DNA of 64,000 nt from Pseudoruegeria sp. SK021 (GCF_002119405.1 NZ_MTBG01000001.1:124001-188000); one strand, 5' to 3'; counted from the stretch's first letter, positions 25,686 through 34,436 are shown. Made by a program: numbers and translations. The notes: generated by a model from the letters alone, not told the origin.

Positions 25686-26298
25686 CCGCCGCGTCGCGCT
25701 GTTCTTGCCATGCTTGCCGCAAGATTTGCACCGCCGAGGTCAGGAACAGCCCGGCCATGATCCCCGCCACGATCAGGTCGGGCCACCCGGTCGCGGTGCC
25801 CCAAACCCCCAACGCCGCCACCATCACCGCCACATTGCCGATCGCGTCATTGCGTGAACACAGCCACACCGACCGGACATTGGCATCACCATCCTTATAG
25901 CGCACCAAGATCGCCACGCTGGCCAGATTGGCCGCCAGCGCCATCAGCCCGATCACGCCCATCACCCCGGCCTCGGGCACGCCCACATAAAACACCCGGT
26001 ACAGGGTCGATCCAAACACCCACAGCCCCATCAGCAACAGGCTAATCCCCTTGGCCAAAGCCGCCCCGCTGCGCACCCGCACCGAGGCCCCGATCACCGC
26101 CAAGGAAATCCCATAGGTCAGCGCATCGCCCAGAAAATCCAACGCGTCGGCCTGCAACGCCTGACTGCGCGCCATCTGACCCGCGCTCATCTCGACCGCG
26201 AACATGCCCGCGTTCAATGCGATGACGATCCACAATCGCCGCTTATAATCCGCCGACACCCCGTCGAACTTCGCCTCGTGACTGCAACAGCCTGCCAT
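25672..26298 (-). CDS. cation diffusion facilitator-type metal exporter
   Basis: 208 aa from the ATG at 26298 (MAGCCSHEAK). Six hydrophobic segments; the first has NAGMFAVEMSAGQMARSQAL and the second DALDFLGDALTYGISLAVIG, where the aspartates mark the CDF metal site. CSRNDAIGNVAVMVAALGV gives the second metal pair in TM5. It is short, without the usual C-terminal cytoplasmic domain. Divergent from a MerR-type regulator with a classic MerR-type promoter between them. Zn, Co or Cd are plausible substrates. Confidence 0.82.
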   Translation of the reverse strand: MAGCCSHEAKFDGVSADYKRRLWIVIALNAGMFAVEMSAGQMARSQALQADALDFLGDALTYGISLAVIGASVRVRSGAALAKGISLLLMGLWVFGSTLYRVFYVGVPEAGVMGVIGLMALAANLASVAILVRYKDGDANVRSVWLCSRNDAIGNVAVMVAALGVWGTATGWPDLIVAGIMAGLFLTSAVQILRQAWQEQRDAAVHAH

Positions 26299-26327
26299 GG
26301 GAATCCTCTTTCTCACTGCCTGCCCCT

Positions 26328-26358
26328 GATGTAGGGTCTCTAGGGACTAGAGGTTCAA
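26328..26358 (-). promoter_or_regulatory. MerR-type promoter of the metal exporter
   Basis: On the minus strand: -35 TTGAAC (26358-26353), a 19-bp spacer, -10 TACATC (26333-26328). The spacer contains the dyad CTCTAGTCCCTAGAG. The over-long 19-bp spacer with a central dyad is the hallmark of promoters activated by DNA distortion by MerR-family proteins such as ZntR, CueR and PbrR. It lies 30 bp before the exporter start. Confidence 0.75.
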
Positions 26359-26372
26359 GAGGTATTTTTCAG

Positions 26373-26789
26373 ATGTTGTCGATTGGCACCCTGTCCAAGC
26401 GTACCGGCGTCAAGGTGCCGACCATTCGCTACTACGAACAGGTCGGACTTCTGGCCGCGCCGGAACGCACCGACGGCAATCAGCGCCGCTATGGCCCGGC
26501 CCAACTGGAACGGCTCGGCTTCATCCGCCATGCCCGCGATCTGGGGTTCTCGATTGAGGCGATCTCGGCCCTGATCGATCTGCAAGACCATCCCGACCGG
26601 TCCTGCGTCACCGCCAATGCCATCGCCCGCACCCAACTATCCGATGTCCGCGAAAAGATCGCCCGGTTGCAACGGCTAGAGACCGAACTGGCGCGGATCA
26701 CCACCCGCTGCGAAGGTCAGGGCGTGGCGCAAAATTGCTATGTCCTTGCCTCGCTCGCCGATCACGGCTTTTGCGAAACCGAACATTAG
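26373..26789 (+). CDS. MerR-family metal-responsive regulator
   Basis: 138 aa. The N-terminal HTH is SIGTLSKRTGVKVPTIRYYE, followed by RRYGPAQLERLGFIRHARDL and a dimerisation helix. The C-terminal part has CVTANAIARTQL, a cysteine in TRCEGQGVAQNCYV and another in DHGFCETEH; these cysteines/histidines could bind a divalent metal, although the spacing is not exactly that of ZntR or CueR. Divergent from the CDF exporter and next to the MerR-type promoter it presumably controls. Confidence 0.85.
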   Translation: MLSIGTLSKRTGVKVPTIRYYEQVGLLAAPERTDGNQRRYGPAQLERLGFIRHARDLGFSIEAISALIDLQDHPDRSCVTANAIARTQLSDVREKIARLQRLETELARITTRCEGQGVAQNCYVLASLADHGFCETEH

Positions 26790-26802
26790 CCCGACCGCCC
26801 AA

Positions 26803-27993
26803 GTGCCGCTTCGAATCTCAAACCGTGCTGCCCGCGCCCTGTGGCTGTCGCAACAGGGGCTGGCCAGCCCGCCCACTGGGCCGCTCGACCTGCCCCGGCT
26901 GATCGACCAGCTCGGCTTTGTGCAACTTGATTCGATTCAGGTCGTCGCTCGGGCCCAGCACCACATCCTCTGGTCGCGCAATCAGTCCTACCGCGAACCG
27001 ATGCTGGATGCCTGCCTCGCCCGCGACCGCGCCATCTTTGAACATTTCACCCATGACGCCTCGGTCCTGCCGATGTCGTTCCTGCCCCTGTGGCGGCGAC
27101 AGTTCGACCGCAAGGCACAGCACATGGCCCGGGCGGGCTGGATCAAAGACCTGCCAGACGCCGCCGCGCGCGCCGTCATCAAGGCCCGCATCGCCGCCGA
27201 AGGCCCGCTGTCGACCCACGCATTTGACACCAAGGTCAGCGGCCCCCGGAAAATGTGGTCGCGGCCGCCCCACAAGCTGGCGCTGGATTACATGTGGTAC
27301 AGCGGTGAGCTGGCCACCTGCCACCGGGTGAATTTCAACAAATATTATGATCTGGCCGAGCGGGTGTTCCCGGCCCATCTGCGCGATCAGTGCCTGCCCG
27401 AGCAGGACCAGATCGACGGGCTGTGTCATGCCGCCCTCACCCGGCTGGGCATGGGCACGCTGGGCGAGATACAGAAATTCTGGGACGCCGTGACCCCGGC
27501 CGAGGTCCGCGCATGGGCCAACCGGCACGGCCCCAGCCTGCGCCCGGTTCTGATAGAAAGCGCACAGGGCGATTGGACCCCGGCGCTGGCACCGGTCGAC
27601 ATCGAAACCCGCTTGGCCGCCCTGACCGCCCCCAGCACCCGCACCCGCATCCTGAACCCGTTCGATCCGGCCATCCGTGACCGCAGCCGCCTGAGCCGCC
27701 TGTTCGGCTTTGACTATCGGGTCGAGATGTTCGTGCCCGCCGCCAAACGCCTCTGGGGCTATTACGTTTTCCCGATCCTCGAAGGCCACCGCTTCACCGG
27801 GCGGATTGAGGTCAAGGCCGACCGGGCCCGCTCTGTCCTGACGGTGCTGAACCTCTGGCCGGAACCGGGGATGGCGTGGCCCGCGGCCCGCCACGACCGG
27901 CTAAGGGCCGAGCTGGACCGCATGGCCCGGTTCATTGGCGTTGCACAGGTGGTCTGGGACACCCCCGAAACCGGTCCGACGAAAGTCCGATAA
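26803..27993 (+). CDS. YcaQ/HTH_42-family winged-helix protein, putative DNA glycosylase
   Basis: 396 aa from the GTG at 26803; an ATG at 26740 would overlap the MerR gene by 50 bp. Family features are LGFVQLDSIQVVARAQHHIL, WSRNQSYR, FEHFTHDASVLPM and the C-terminal PFDPAIRDRSRLSRLFGFDY then MFVPAAKRLWGYYVFPILEG. E. coli YcaQ and actinobacterial AlkZ unhook DNA crosslinks through a QxQ/QxD motif; here the equivalent segment is QLDSIQVVARAQH. The last codons and the TAA stop lie inside the 43-bp dispersed repeat, so its natural C-terminus may have been altered. Confidence 0.75.
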   Translation: MPLRISNRAARALWLSQQGLASPPTGPLDLPRLIDQLGFVQLDSIQVVARAQHHILWSRNQSYREPMLDACLARDRAIFEHFTHDASVLPMSFLPLWRRQFDRKAQHMARAGWIKDLPDAAARAVIKARIAAEGPLSTHAFDTKVSGPRKMWSRPPHKLALDYMWYSGELATCHRVNFNKYYDLAERVFPAHLRDQCLPEQDQIDGLCHAALTRLGMGTLGEIQKFWDAVTPAEVRAWANRHGPSLRPVLIESAQGDWTPALAPVDIETRLAALTAPSTRTRILNPFDPAIRDRSRLSRLFGFDYRVEMFVPAAKRLWGYYVFPILEGHRFTGRIEVKADRARSVLTVLNLWPEPGMAWPAARHDRLRAELDRMARFIGVAQVVWDTPETGPTKVR

Positions 27994-28014
27994 AAGTCCG
28001 ACGATTGTCCGACG
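27972..28014 (+). repeat. 43-bp dispersed repeat, copy A (four GTCCGAY cores, 11-bp period)
   Basis: Four cores GTCCGAC, GTCCGAT, GTCCGAC, GTCCGAC spaced 11 bp apart and separated by AAA, ATT-type linkers. All 43 bases are identical to the reverse complement of 60681-60723. This copy covers the stop of the YcaQ-like gene and lies between it and the convergent FAD-linked dehydrogenase gene (stop at 28032). Confidence 0.9.
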
Positions 28015-28031
28015 CCGAAAATCGCCCGATT

Positions 28032-29453
28032 TCAGCCCCTTAGCACCGCCCCAGGGTTCATGATGCCCTGAGGGTCCAGCGCCGTCTTGATCGCCCGCAT
28101 CGCCGCCAATCGCGCCGGATCGCCATAGCGCTCTAACTCACCGACCTTCAGCCGCCCGATGCCATGTTCTGCGCTGACCGATCCGCCATGCTGATGCACA
28201 AGGTCATGAATCGCCTGCATAATCTGGTCGCGCTGACCCACGTAATCGGATTTCTTTCCACCCTTGGGCGGAAACACGTTGAAATGCAGATTGCCGTCGC
28301 CCATATGGCCAAAGCAATTCACCCGGAACGGGCCTAATCCTTCAACCAGTTGAAATCCCTCTGAAATAAATTCAGCCAAGGCCCCAAGCGGCACCGAAAC
28401 ATCATGGGACGAGATCGCCCCGATCCGGCTATTGCCCTCGGGAATGGTCTCGCGCACCGCCCAGAAGGCCTGTTTCTGGCCCACGGACTCAGCGATGACC
28501 CCGTCAGTCACCAGCCCCTTTTCCAGCGCGATTTCAAAGACTTCCAGCATGGCATCCTGGGCACTCTGATCGCCATGCAGCCCCAGTTCCACCAACACCG
28601 ACCATTCCGGCGGCGTCCCAAATGGCAATCGCAACTCTGGCATGGTCTCAGTCAAAAAGGCCATGCCCTGACCGTGGATCAGCTCAAACGCCGACACGCC
28701 CTCGCCGACGCGGTCGTGAAAAAGATGCAACAGCGCCAATGCGTTACTCGGCGAATCCACCACGAAATACGCCACAGCGTCCGACGCGGGCCGCTGATAC
28801 AGCCGCAGGCTAGCGGCGGTAATAATCCCCAGCGTCCCCTCTGACCCGATCAGCAAGTTGCGCAGATCATAGCCGGTATTGTCCTTCCTCAGCCGCTTCA
28901 GCCCATGCCAGATCGACCCATCCGGCAGCACGGCCTCCAACCCCAGACACAGGTCCCGGGCATTGCCGTACCGCAGCACGTTCACCCCACCGGCATTGGT
29001 CGCCAGATTGCCGCCGATCCGGCAGGACCCTTCCGAGGCCAGCGACAACGGAAACAGCAACCCCGCCGCCTCAGCCGCCATCCGGACCTCATGCAATGTG
29101 GCACCCGCTTCGGAAATCAAAATGTTTTCGTCGGGATAGACCGCACGAATGGCCCGCATCCGTTCCAGTGACAGCACGATCGGCGCGGCGCCGTCAGGCT
29201 TAATCTGACCGCCCACCAGCCCGGTTCCACCGCCATAGGGCACCACAGGCACCGCCGCATCCGACGCCGCCCGCACGATCAGGGCGACCTCGTCCACGGT
29301 GCTTGGCGCAACCACGCCCGCCGCCTGCCCCTGAAAGCGCCCGCGCGGCTCTTCCAGATAGGCGGGACCAAGTGGCCGGAATGTGGCTGCGGGCAAAGTC
29401 TGTGTCAGGCGCTCTAGAAGGCGCGCCGCGTCGCTGTCGGTTTCAGTCATCAT
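28032..29453 (-). CDS. FAD-linked 2-hydroxyacid dehydrogenase (GlcD/D-lactate dehydrogenase type)
   Basis: 473 aa from the ATG at 29453 (an ATG at 29450 also fits). PCMH-type FAD-binding domain: VVPYGGGTGLVGGQ, SEGSCRIGGNLATNAGG and IGSEGTLGIITAASL. C-terminal substrate domain: CFGHMGDGNLHFNVFPP with metal-binding histidines, and SAEHGIGRLKVGELE. Substrate could be D-lactate, glycolate or D-2-hydroxyglutarate; no glcE/glcF partners are nearby. It overlaps the upstream metallo-beta-lactamase-fold gene by 11 bp. Confidence 0.85.
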   Translation of the reverse strand: MMTETDSDAARLLERLTQTLPAATFRPLGPAYLEEPRGRFQGQAAGVVAPSTVDEVALIVRAASDAAVPVVPYGGGTGLVGGQIKPDGAAPIVLSLERMRAIRAVYPDENILISEAGATLHEVRMAAEAAGLLFPLSLASEGSCRIGGNLATNAGGVNVLRYGNARDLCLGLEAVLPDGSIWHGLKRLRKDNTGYDLRNLLIGSEGTLGIITAASLRLYQRPASDAVAYFVVDSPSNALALLHLFHDRVGEGVSAFELIHGQGMAFLTETMPELRLPFGTPPEWSVLVELGLHGDQSAQDAMLEVFEIALEKGLVTDGVIAESVGQKQAFWAVRETIPEGNSRIGAISSHDVSVPLGALAEFISEGFQLVEGLGPFRVNCFGHMGDGNLHFNVFPPKGGKKSDYVGQRDQIMQAIHDLVHQHGGSVSAEHGIGRLKVGELERYGDPARLAAMRAIKTALDPQGIMNPGAVLRG

Positions 29454-30276
29454 CCTGCAGGTATGTTGGGTCAAGAACCACAACCGTAGGCCGGTCTGGC
29501 AGCGTGCGCAACGACACCTCGACCGATGACGCGCCGGTTTCGTCGATCACAAACTCATCCGCCATTCCGGCAAGGAACGCAGCCAATGTGCCACGTCCGA
29601 ACCAATGCATCGGAATCACGACAGAGGATTGTAAACGCTTCAGAATTCGGATCATCATCGGCAAAGGCACCGTCATGCCGCCATCCACCGGGGCCATGAC
29701 GACGTCCAAGCGGCCAAGGGCTACATATTGCTCCGGCGTCGGCTCATGATGCAGATGGCCGAGATGGCCGATACACAGGCCTTCCACCTCGAACACGAAG
29801 ATCGAATTGCCATCTTGCCCGCCCCCCGGTCCGTCAGAGCGGATATCGGTCGAGACGCTGCGCACCAGCAAACTGCCAAGATCGAGATGGTGATCAGCTG
29901 GCCCACCTTCCGGGTTCCAGCCCGGCAACACATGGGGGATGCGCGGGTCCGGCGCTGTGGTCCAATGCGATCCATGCGCCCGATTCATCGTGGCCACATT
30001 CGGGAAAAACCCGGTCGGCCCTAAAAAACCGGTGTAATCAGTAACAACGGACAAGCCGCCCGGCTCCTCCAGCAGAAACATCGCATGGGCGATATACCTG
30101 AGGCGCACCGTGTATTGCGGCACAGGATCTCTGAAGGCGGCATTATGTAGGACTGCAATGCCGGGGACGGCATTCGCCAGTGCAATGCAGTGGCTGGGAC
30201 GACGATCTTGTGCCGCGCTGGCCGTCACGGACAACAGACAAGCGGTCAGGCAGGCAATCAGAAAACGAGCAGGCAT
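29443..30276 (-). CDS. exported metallo-beta-lactamase-fold protein
   Basis: 277 aa from the ATG at 30276. A Sec signal (ARFLIACLTACLLSVTASA, cleavage near ASA-AQ) makes it periplasmic. The domain looks like the UlaG/COG2220 branch: RYIAHAMFLLEE near the first strand, VTDYTGF, then CIGHLGHLHHEPTPEQY, VVMAPVDGGMT and VVIPMHWFGRG. The canonical HxHxDH is not clear in its usual place, so the metal site may differ. It overlaps the following dehydrogenase gene. Function unknown. Confidence 0.65.
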   Translation of the reverse strand: MPARFLIACLTACLLSVTASAAQDRRPSHCIALANAVPGIAVLHNAAFRDPVPQYTVRLRYIAHAMFLLEEPGGLSVVTDYTGFLGPTGFFPNVATMNRAHGSHWTTAPDPRIPHVLPGWNPEGGPADHHLDLGSLLVRSVSTDIRSDGPGGGQDGNSIFVFEVEGLCIGHLGHLHHEPTPEQYVALGRLDVVMAPVDGGMTVPLPMMIRILKRLQSSVVIPMHWFGRGTLAAFLAGMADEFVIDETGASSVEVSLRTLPDRPTVVVLDPTYLQDDD

Positions 30277-30361
30277 GTGCGATCTCCGTCCCATAAAGCA
30301 CCCATTCGCGGTCGGGTCTCGAGACAGTCTAGCACAAAAAGCCCGGCTTCAGTGGTGCGGG

Positions 30362-30946
30362 CTAACCAACATCGGTCCGGCCCCGACGATCGCTGCGCAA
30401 ATTGGCATAAAGCACATGGTTGCGCCACCGACCGTTGATCTGAAGATAACTTTGCGCGACGCCCTCATACTTGAATCCCGCCCCTTCTAAAACACCGCGC
30501 GAGGCGGCGTTCTCTGGCAGGCAGGCAGCTTCAATTCGACTGAGATCAAGGGTCGAGAATGCATGATGGGTGACAGCCCGAATGGCGTCCCGCATATAGC
30601 CTTGGCGCGCATAGCGCTGTGCAACCCAATACCCCAAGGTCCCGGCCTGCGCGGGCCCCCGGCGGATATTGTCCAGCGTGATCGCCCCAACCAACCCTTT
30701 TTCAGCCGCCGAAAACATGAACAAAGGCAAGGCAGTACCATTGCCGATGGACCGCTGCGCCCAGTACACGCGGTTGTTAAAGGCCTTGCGTGACAGGTGA
30801 TCGCTGGCCCAGGACGGCTCCCAAGGCTTCAAGAAATCAGCGCTTTCGCGGCGCAAGGCGGCCCAAGCCGGAAAGTCCATATGACCGGGCGGCTTGAGAA
30901 CCAGAAGATCCGAATGGATCTCTACCTTCTGACGTCTGAATATCAT
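30362..30946 (-). CDS. GNAT acetyltransferase, RimJ-like
   Basis: 194 aa from the ATG at 30946 with AGGCGG before it. The acetyl-CoA loop is in GYWVAQRYARQGYMRDAIRA; the late strand/helix is ARIEAACLPENAASRGVLEG-like (IEAACLPENAASRGVLEGAG). This is the RimJ/RimL type that acetylates N-termini of ribosomal or other proteins. It is downstream of the M16 peptidase on the same strand, with a 117-bp gap holding a small hairpin. Confidence 0.85.
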   Translation of the reverse strand: MIFRRQKVEIHSDLLVLKPPGHMDFPAWAALRRESADFLKPWEPSWASDHLSRKAFNNRVYWAQRSIGNGTALPLFMFSAAEKGLVGAITLDNIRRGPAQAGTLGYWVAQRYARQGYMRDAIRAVTHHAFSTLDLSRIEAACLPENAASRGVLEGAGFKYEGVAQSYLQINGRWRNHVLYANLRSDRRGRTDVG

Positions 30947-31063
30947 CACGCCGCCTGTCACGCCTTCCGCCAATTCGTCATCGGCGCGGCCCTAAGGCAA
31001 TTGCGTGTATCCGCGCCATGACGATCCCCTAGCCCCCGTCGATGGCAGGGCGCACCATTGCCA

Positions 31064-32326
31064 TCAGGCCGCCAGTCTGGCCCGCAATTCATCAATTACC
31101 GGCGCCTTCGACGTCGGACCGTACACCGCCATTGCCATCGGCGCCCGCGCCACAAGGTTTGTACCATAGTCGCGGATCTTGGCGGCAGTGACCCCTTCGA
31201 TCAAGGCGACGGTTTCTTCCAGCGGCGGCACGCGATCCCAGATCGCGATCAAACGGGCCAGCCGTTCGGCCCGCGACGAAGGACTTTCCAGCCCCATCAG
31301 CAGGCCGGCCTTCATCTGCGCCCGGGCACGAGACAGTTCTTCAGGCGTCAGAGTATCCGCGGCGCGACGCATCTCGTCGATGGTGATCCGGCACAGATCG
31401 CCCAGATCCTCGGCGCTGGTGCCGGCATAGATCGTGGTTGTGCCGGTATCCGCATAGGCCGAAGCCTGCGCGAAAATCGTATAGCACAGCCCCCGCTTTT
31501 CCCGAACCTCTTGGAACAGGCGCGAAGACATGCCGCCACCCAATGCACTGGCAAAGACCTGCGCCGTGTAGATGCCTTGATCGCGGTAACTGGGCCCTTC
31601 AAGGGCAAGCGTAAAATGCACCTGCTCAAGGTCTTTGTCCCGGCGCATTTCGCCCATGGAAAAGCGGGCAGCTTCTGGCTGAACGAAATTTACAGGCTTC
31701 AAATGGGCGAACAGGCGTTCAGCTTCGCGGACAATTTCGTCATGATCGACCGAACCCGCCGCGGCGAGGATCATCTGCTCAGGCCCATAACGTTCGCCGG
31801 TAAAGGTGCTTAAATCGTCGCGGGAAAAGCTGCCGACCCGTTCTGCAGGTCCCAGAATGGTCCGTCCGATCGCCTGATCGGGATAGGACACTTCCTGCAA
31901 CCAGTCGAACACGATATCATCTGGCGTATCAAGGCACTGACCGATTTCCTGAAGGATCACGCCGCGCTCGACTTCGATTTCTTCGGGCTTGAACACCGGA
32001 TTCAGCACGATATCCGAAATCACATCCAGCGCCAGCATCACATCGTCTTCCAGCACCCGGGCGTAATAGGCGGTCATTTCCCGGCTGGTATAGGCGTTGA
32101 TATAGCCGCCCACGTCTTCAATGGCTTCGGCGATCTGCAGCGATGTCCGCCGCTTGGTGCCTTTGAACGCCATATGTTCGAGGAAATGCGCAATCCCGTT
32201 CTGTTCAGGGCGTTCGTGGCGTCCTCCGGCAGTGATCCACAATCCCAAGGATGCAGATTTAAGGCCCGGCATCCGTTCTGTTACGATGCGCAGGCCGTTC
32301 GATAGCCGATGGACTTGTACACTCAC
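31064..32326 (-). CDS. M16-family zinc metallopeptidase (processing peptidase-like)
   Basis: 420 aa, GTG start at 32326 overlapping the thrC stop. The inverted zinc motif HFLEH is at residues 47-51 with the downstream glutamate in EDVGGYINAYTSREMTAYYA. The C-terminal half has the substrate-binding SALGGGMSSRLFQEVREKRG. It resembles the mitochondrial processing peptidase beta subunit; its bacterial substrates are poorly known. The thrC-M16 order is common in Rhodobacterales. Confidence 0.92.
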   Translation of the reverse strand: MSVQVHRLSNGLRIVTERMPGLKSASLGLWITAGGRHERPEQNGIAHFLEHMAFKGTKRRTSLQIAEAIEDVGGYINAYTSREMTAYYARVLEDDVMLALDVISDIVLNPVFKPEEIEVERGVILQEIGQCLDTPDDIVFDWLQEVSYPDQAIGRTILGPAERVGSFSRDDLSTFTGERYGPEQMILAAAGSVDHDEIVREAERLFAHLKPVNFVQPEAARFSMGEMRRDKDLEQVHFTLALEGPSYRDQGIYTAQVFASALGGGMSSRLFQEVREKRGLCYTIFAQASAYADTGTTTIYAGTSAEDLGDLCRITIDEMRRAADTLTPEELSRARAQMKAGLLMGLESPSSRAERLARLIAIWDRVPPLEETVALIEGVTAAKIRDYGTNLVARAPMAMAVYGPTSKAPVIDELRARLAA

Positions 32327-33714
32327 GTTGCGATTTTCCTCTCTATGAGTGCTTGCAGAGCACTCAAATCGTTAGCAGCTTCCTCAACCCGTTCTGACCG
32401 TTCATAAAGGTCAGCCATCTGAATTGGAAGGGGCGGTCGCAGACCGGTTGCGTCCGCGACGGCATCGGGGAATTTTGCCGGATGCGCCGTGGCAAGTGTG
32501 ATCATCGGAACCGCCGGATCGGCGTGCTCGGCTGCGACCTTGACCCCGACGGCGGAATGCGGACACAGCACCTCGCCCGTGGCCGCAAAGACCTGCGCAA
32601 TGGTCGCGAGGGTGTCGTCCTCAGAGGCCCGGCCACTGTCAAACAGCTCGCGCAGGCGGTCAAATGCCCCCTGACTGATCGTAAAGCTACCCGTTGCTGA
32701 CAGCGCGTCCATCTGCTGGGCAACAGCGGCACCGTCCCGATCATAGACATCGAACAGGATCCGCTCGAAATTGGACGAGACCTGAATATCCATGGACGGG
32801 CTGATCGAGGGCGTGACCCCGGCTTTGCTGTAGGCACCGGTCTGGAATGTCCGGTGCAAGATATCGTTCTGGTTGGTTGCGATCACCAGACGCTCGATCG
32901 GCAGACCCATCCGCTTGGCGACGTAGCCTGCGAAAATATCCCCGAAATTGCCAGTGGGAACCGTGAAGCTGACCTTGCGATCTGGGGCGCCAAGGGTGGT
33001 TGCCGCCGTGAAATAATAGACCACCTGCGCCAGAACCCGGGCCCAGTTGATCGAATTGACCCCGGCCAATTTAACCCGGTCACGGAAATCAAAGTCGTTA
33101 AACATGTCCTTCAGGCGCGCCTGACAGTCGTCAAAATCACCGTCCAGCGCGATGGCGTGGACATTCGAATCAGGCGGCGTTGTCATCTGGCGCCGCTGCA
33201 CCTCGGACACCCGGCCATGCGGATACAAAATGAAGACGTCGACCGCATCCAGCCCTTTGAAGGCCTCAATCGCCGCTGCGCCGGTATCGCCGCTGGTGGC
33301 GCCGACAATGGTCACCCGGTCGCCGCGCCGCTTCAGGGCTTCTTCGAACAACTGGCCGATCAGCTGCATCGCGAAGTCCTTGAACGCGAGCGTGGGGCCG
33401 TGGAACAACTCTAGCACGAACTGATTCGGCGCGATCTGGACCAGTGGGGCCCGCGCCGGATGCGCAAACCCGGCATAAGCCCGGGCGATGATGTCTTGGA
33501 ATTCGCTATCCGTGAAGGTGTCGCCGATAAACGGGCGCATGACCCGAAACGCGACCTCTTCATAGGGCAGACCGGCCAGCGCGGCGATCTCGGCCTTCGG
33601 CATCACCGGAATGGTCTCGGGCACATAAAGGCCGCCATCTCGGGCAAGCCCGGTCAGCATCGCCTCTTCGAACGTCAGGATCGGCGCCTGACCACGGGTA
33701 GATACATATTTCAT
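32323..33714 (-). CDS. thrC: threonine synthase
   Basis: PLP enzyme converting O-phosphohomoserine to threonine. 463 aa from the ATG at 33714 (MKYVSTRGQAPILTFEEAM). The PLP lysine is in ELFHGPTLAFKDFAMQL (K112); the phosphate loop is VGATSGDTGAAAIEAFKG; FTVPTGNFGDIFAGYVAKRM is also typical. 5 bp after surf1 and overlapping the M16 gene: a surf1-thrC-M16 transcript. Confidence 0.96.
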   Translation of the reverse strand: MKYVSTRGQAPILTFEEAMLTGLARDGGLYVPETIPVMPKAEIAALAGLPYEEVAFRVMRPFIGDTFTDSEFQDIIARAYAGFAHPARAPLVQIAPNQFVLELFHGPTLAFKDFAMQLIGQLFEEALKRRGDRVTIVGATSGDTGAAAIEAFKGLDAVDVFILYPHGRVSEVQRRQMTTPPDSNVHAIALDGDFDDCQARLKDMFNDFDFRDRVKLAGVNSINWARVLAQVVYYFTAATTLGAPDRKVSFTVPTGNFGDIFAGYVAKRMGLPIERLVIATNQNDILHRTFQTGAYSKAGVTPSISPSMDIQVSSNFERILFDVYDRDGAAVAQQMDALSATGSFTISQGAFDRLRELFDSGRASEDDTLATIAQVFAATGEVLCPHSAVGVKVAAEHADPAVPMITLATAHPAKFPDAVADATGLRPPLPIQMADLYERSERVEEAANDLSALQALIERKIAT

Positions 33715-33719
33715 CAAAC

Positions 33720-34400
33720 TCAGCCTTCAGAAGCGCGTCGTCGCAGCGTTACCAGCAGATAGAGGGTCATGCCAACCCAGACCACCGCCATCAGAAACCA
33801 AGTCACCGCATATTGCAGGTGATCGTTGGGGATGCCGGCACTTGCCACCGGCAGTGGCGTCACCGCCAGTGGGTTTTCCGAGGTGGTCCGGGCAACCAGC
33901 AGCACCGGTTCGGTATTCAAGGCAGCAGCAAGGCTGTCAATGTCTCGGGCAAACCACATCCCGCCCGCAACGTCGGGATCAGGGGTGAAGCCGTCGACCT
34001 CGTCCGGCCAATGCAGGTTTCCGGTAATTGTCGCCGTGACTTCGGGCCGAACCCGATCCCGATCAGTCAGACGGATAAAGCCCCGGTCCAATAAGATGCG
34101 GCGGCCCCCTGTCTCGAACGGAGCAATGACGCGAAAGCCAGGGCCAACAAGTTTCAGGCTGGATTGAACGATGATTTCGTCGGCGAGGATCGTACCGGTG
34201 GCGGTGACAGGCAGAAAGGCGTCATCAACCGGATCGACTTGCGCAGGAAGCGACACCGGGGCACCGGCAATCCGCGCGTCGAGATCAGCAAGGATCGCCT
34301 CTTTCCACGCCAGCCGCTGCATTTGCCACAGGCCGAGCCAGATCAACAGCGCCGTCCCGGCAATGCCGAACAAAAGCGGCAGGATCATGCGGCGCGTCAT
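33720..34400 (-). CDS. SURF1 family cytochrome oxidase assembly protein
   Basis: 226 aa from the ATG at 34400. N-terminal helix ILPLLFGIAGTALLIWLGLWQMQRL with the family motif LGLWQ.QRL, then RRILLDRGFIRLTDRDR and a C-terminal helix in NDHLQYAVTWFLMAVVWVG. SURF1 takes part in haem a insertion into subunit I of aa3-type oxidase. It follows ctaE after a terminator-like hairpin, so it may need its own promoter or readthrough. Confidence 0.93.
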   Translation of the reverse strand: MTRRMILPLLFGIAGTALLIWLGLWQMQRLAWKEAILADLDARIAGAPVSLPAQVDPVDDAFLPVTATGTILADEIIVQSSLKLVGPGFRVIAPFETGGRRILLDRGFIRLTDRDRVRPEVTATITGNLHWPDEVDGFTPDPDVAGGMWFARDIDSLAAALNTEPVLLVARTTSENPLAVTPLPVASAGIPNDHLQYAVTWFLMAVVWVGMTLYLLVTLRRRASEG

Positions 34401-34436
34401 GCAAACTCCGGTCGGGAAAGTAGCGGGAAACGAAAA

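Noticed and set aside
26818-27894. 358-codon open frame opposite the YcaQ-like gene
   Set aside because: Shadow frame; the plus-strand protein shows conserved family motifs.
31041-31065. GATGGCA/TGCCATC hairpin after the M16 gene as a terminator
   Set aside because: Short 7-bp stem that includes the stop codon region and lacks a T-run; could be chance.
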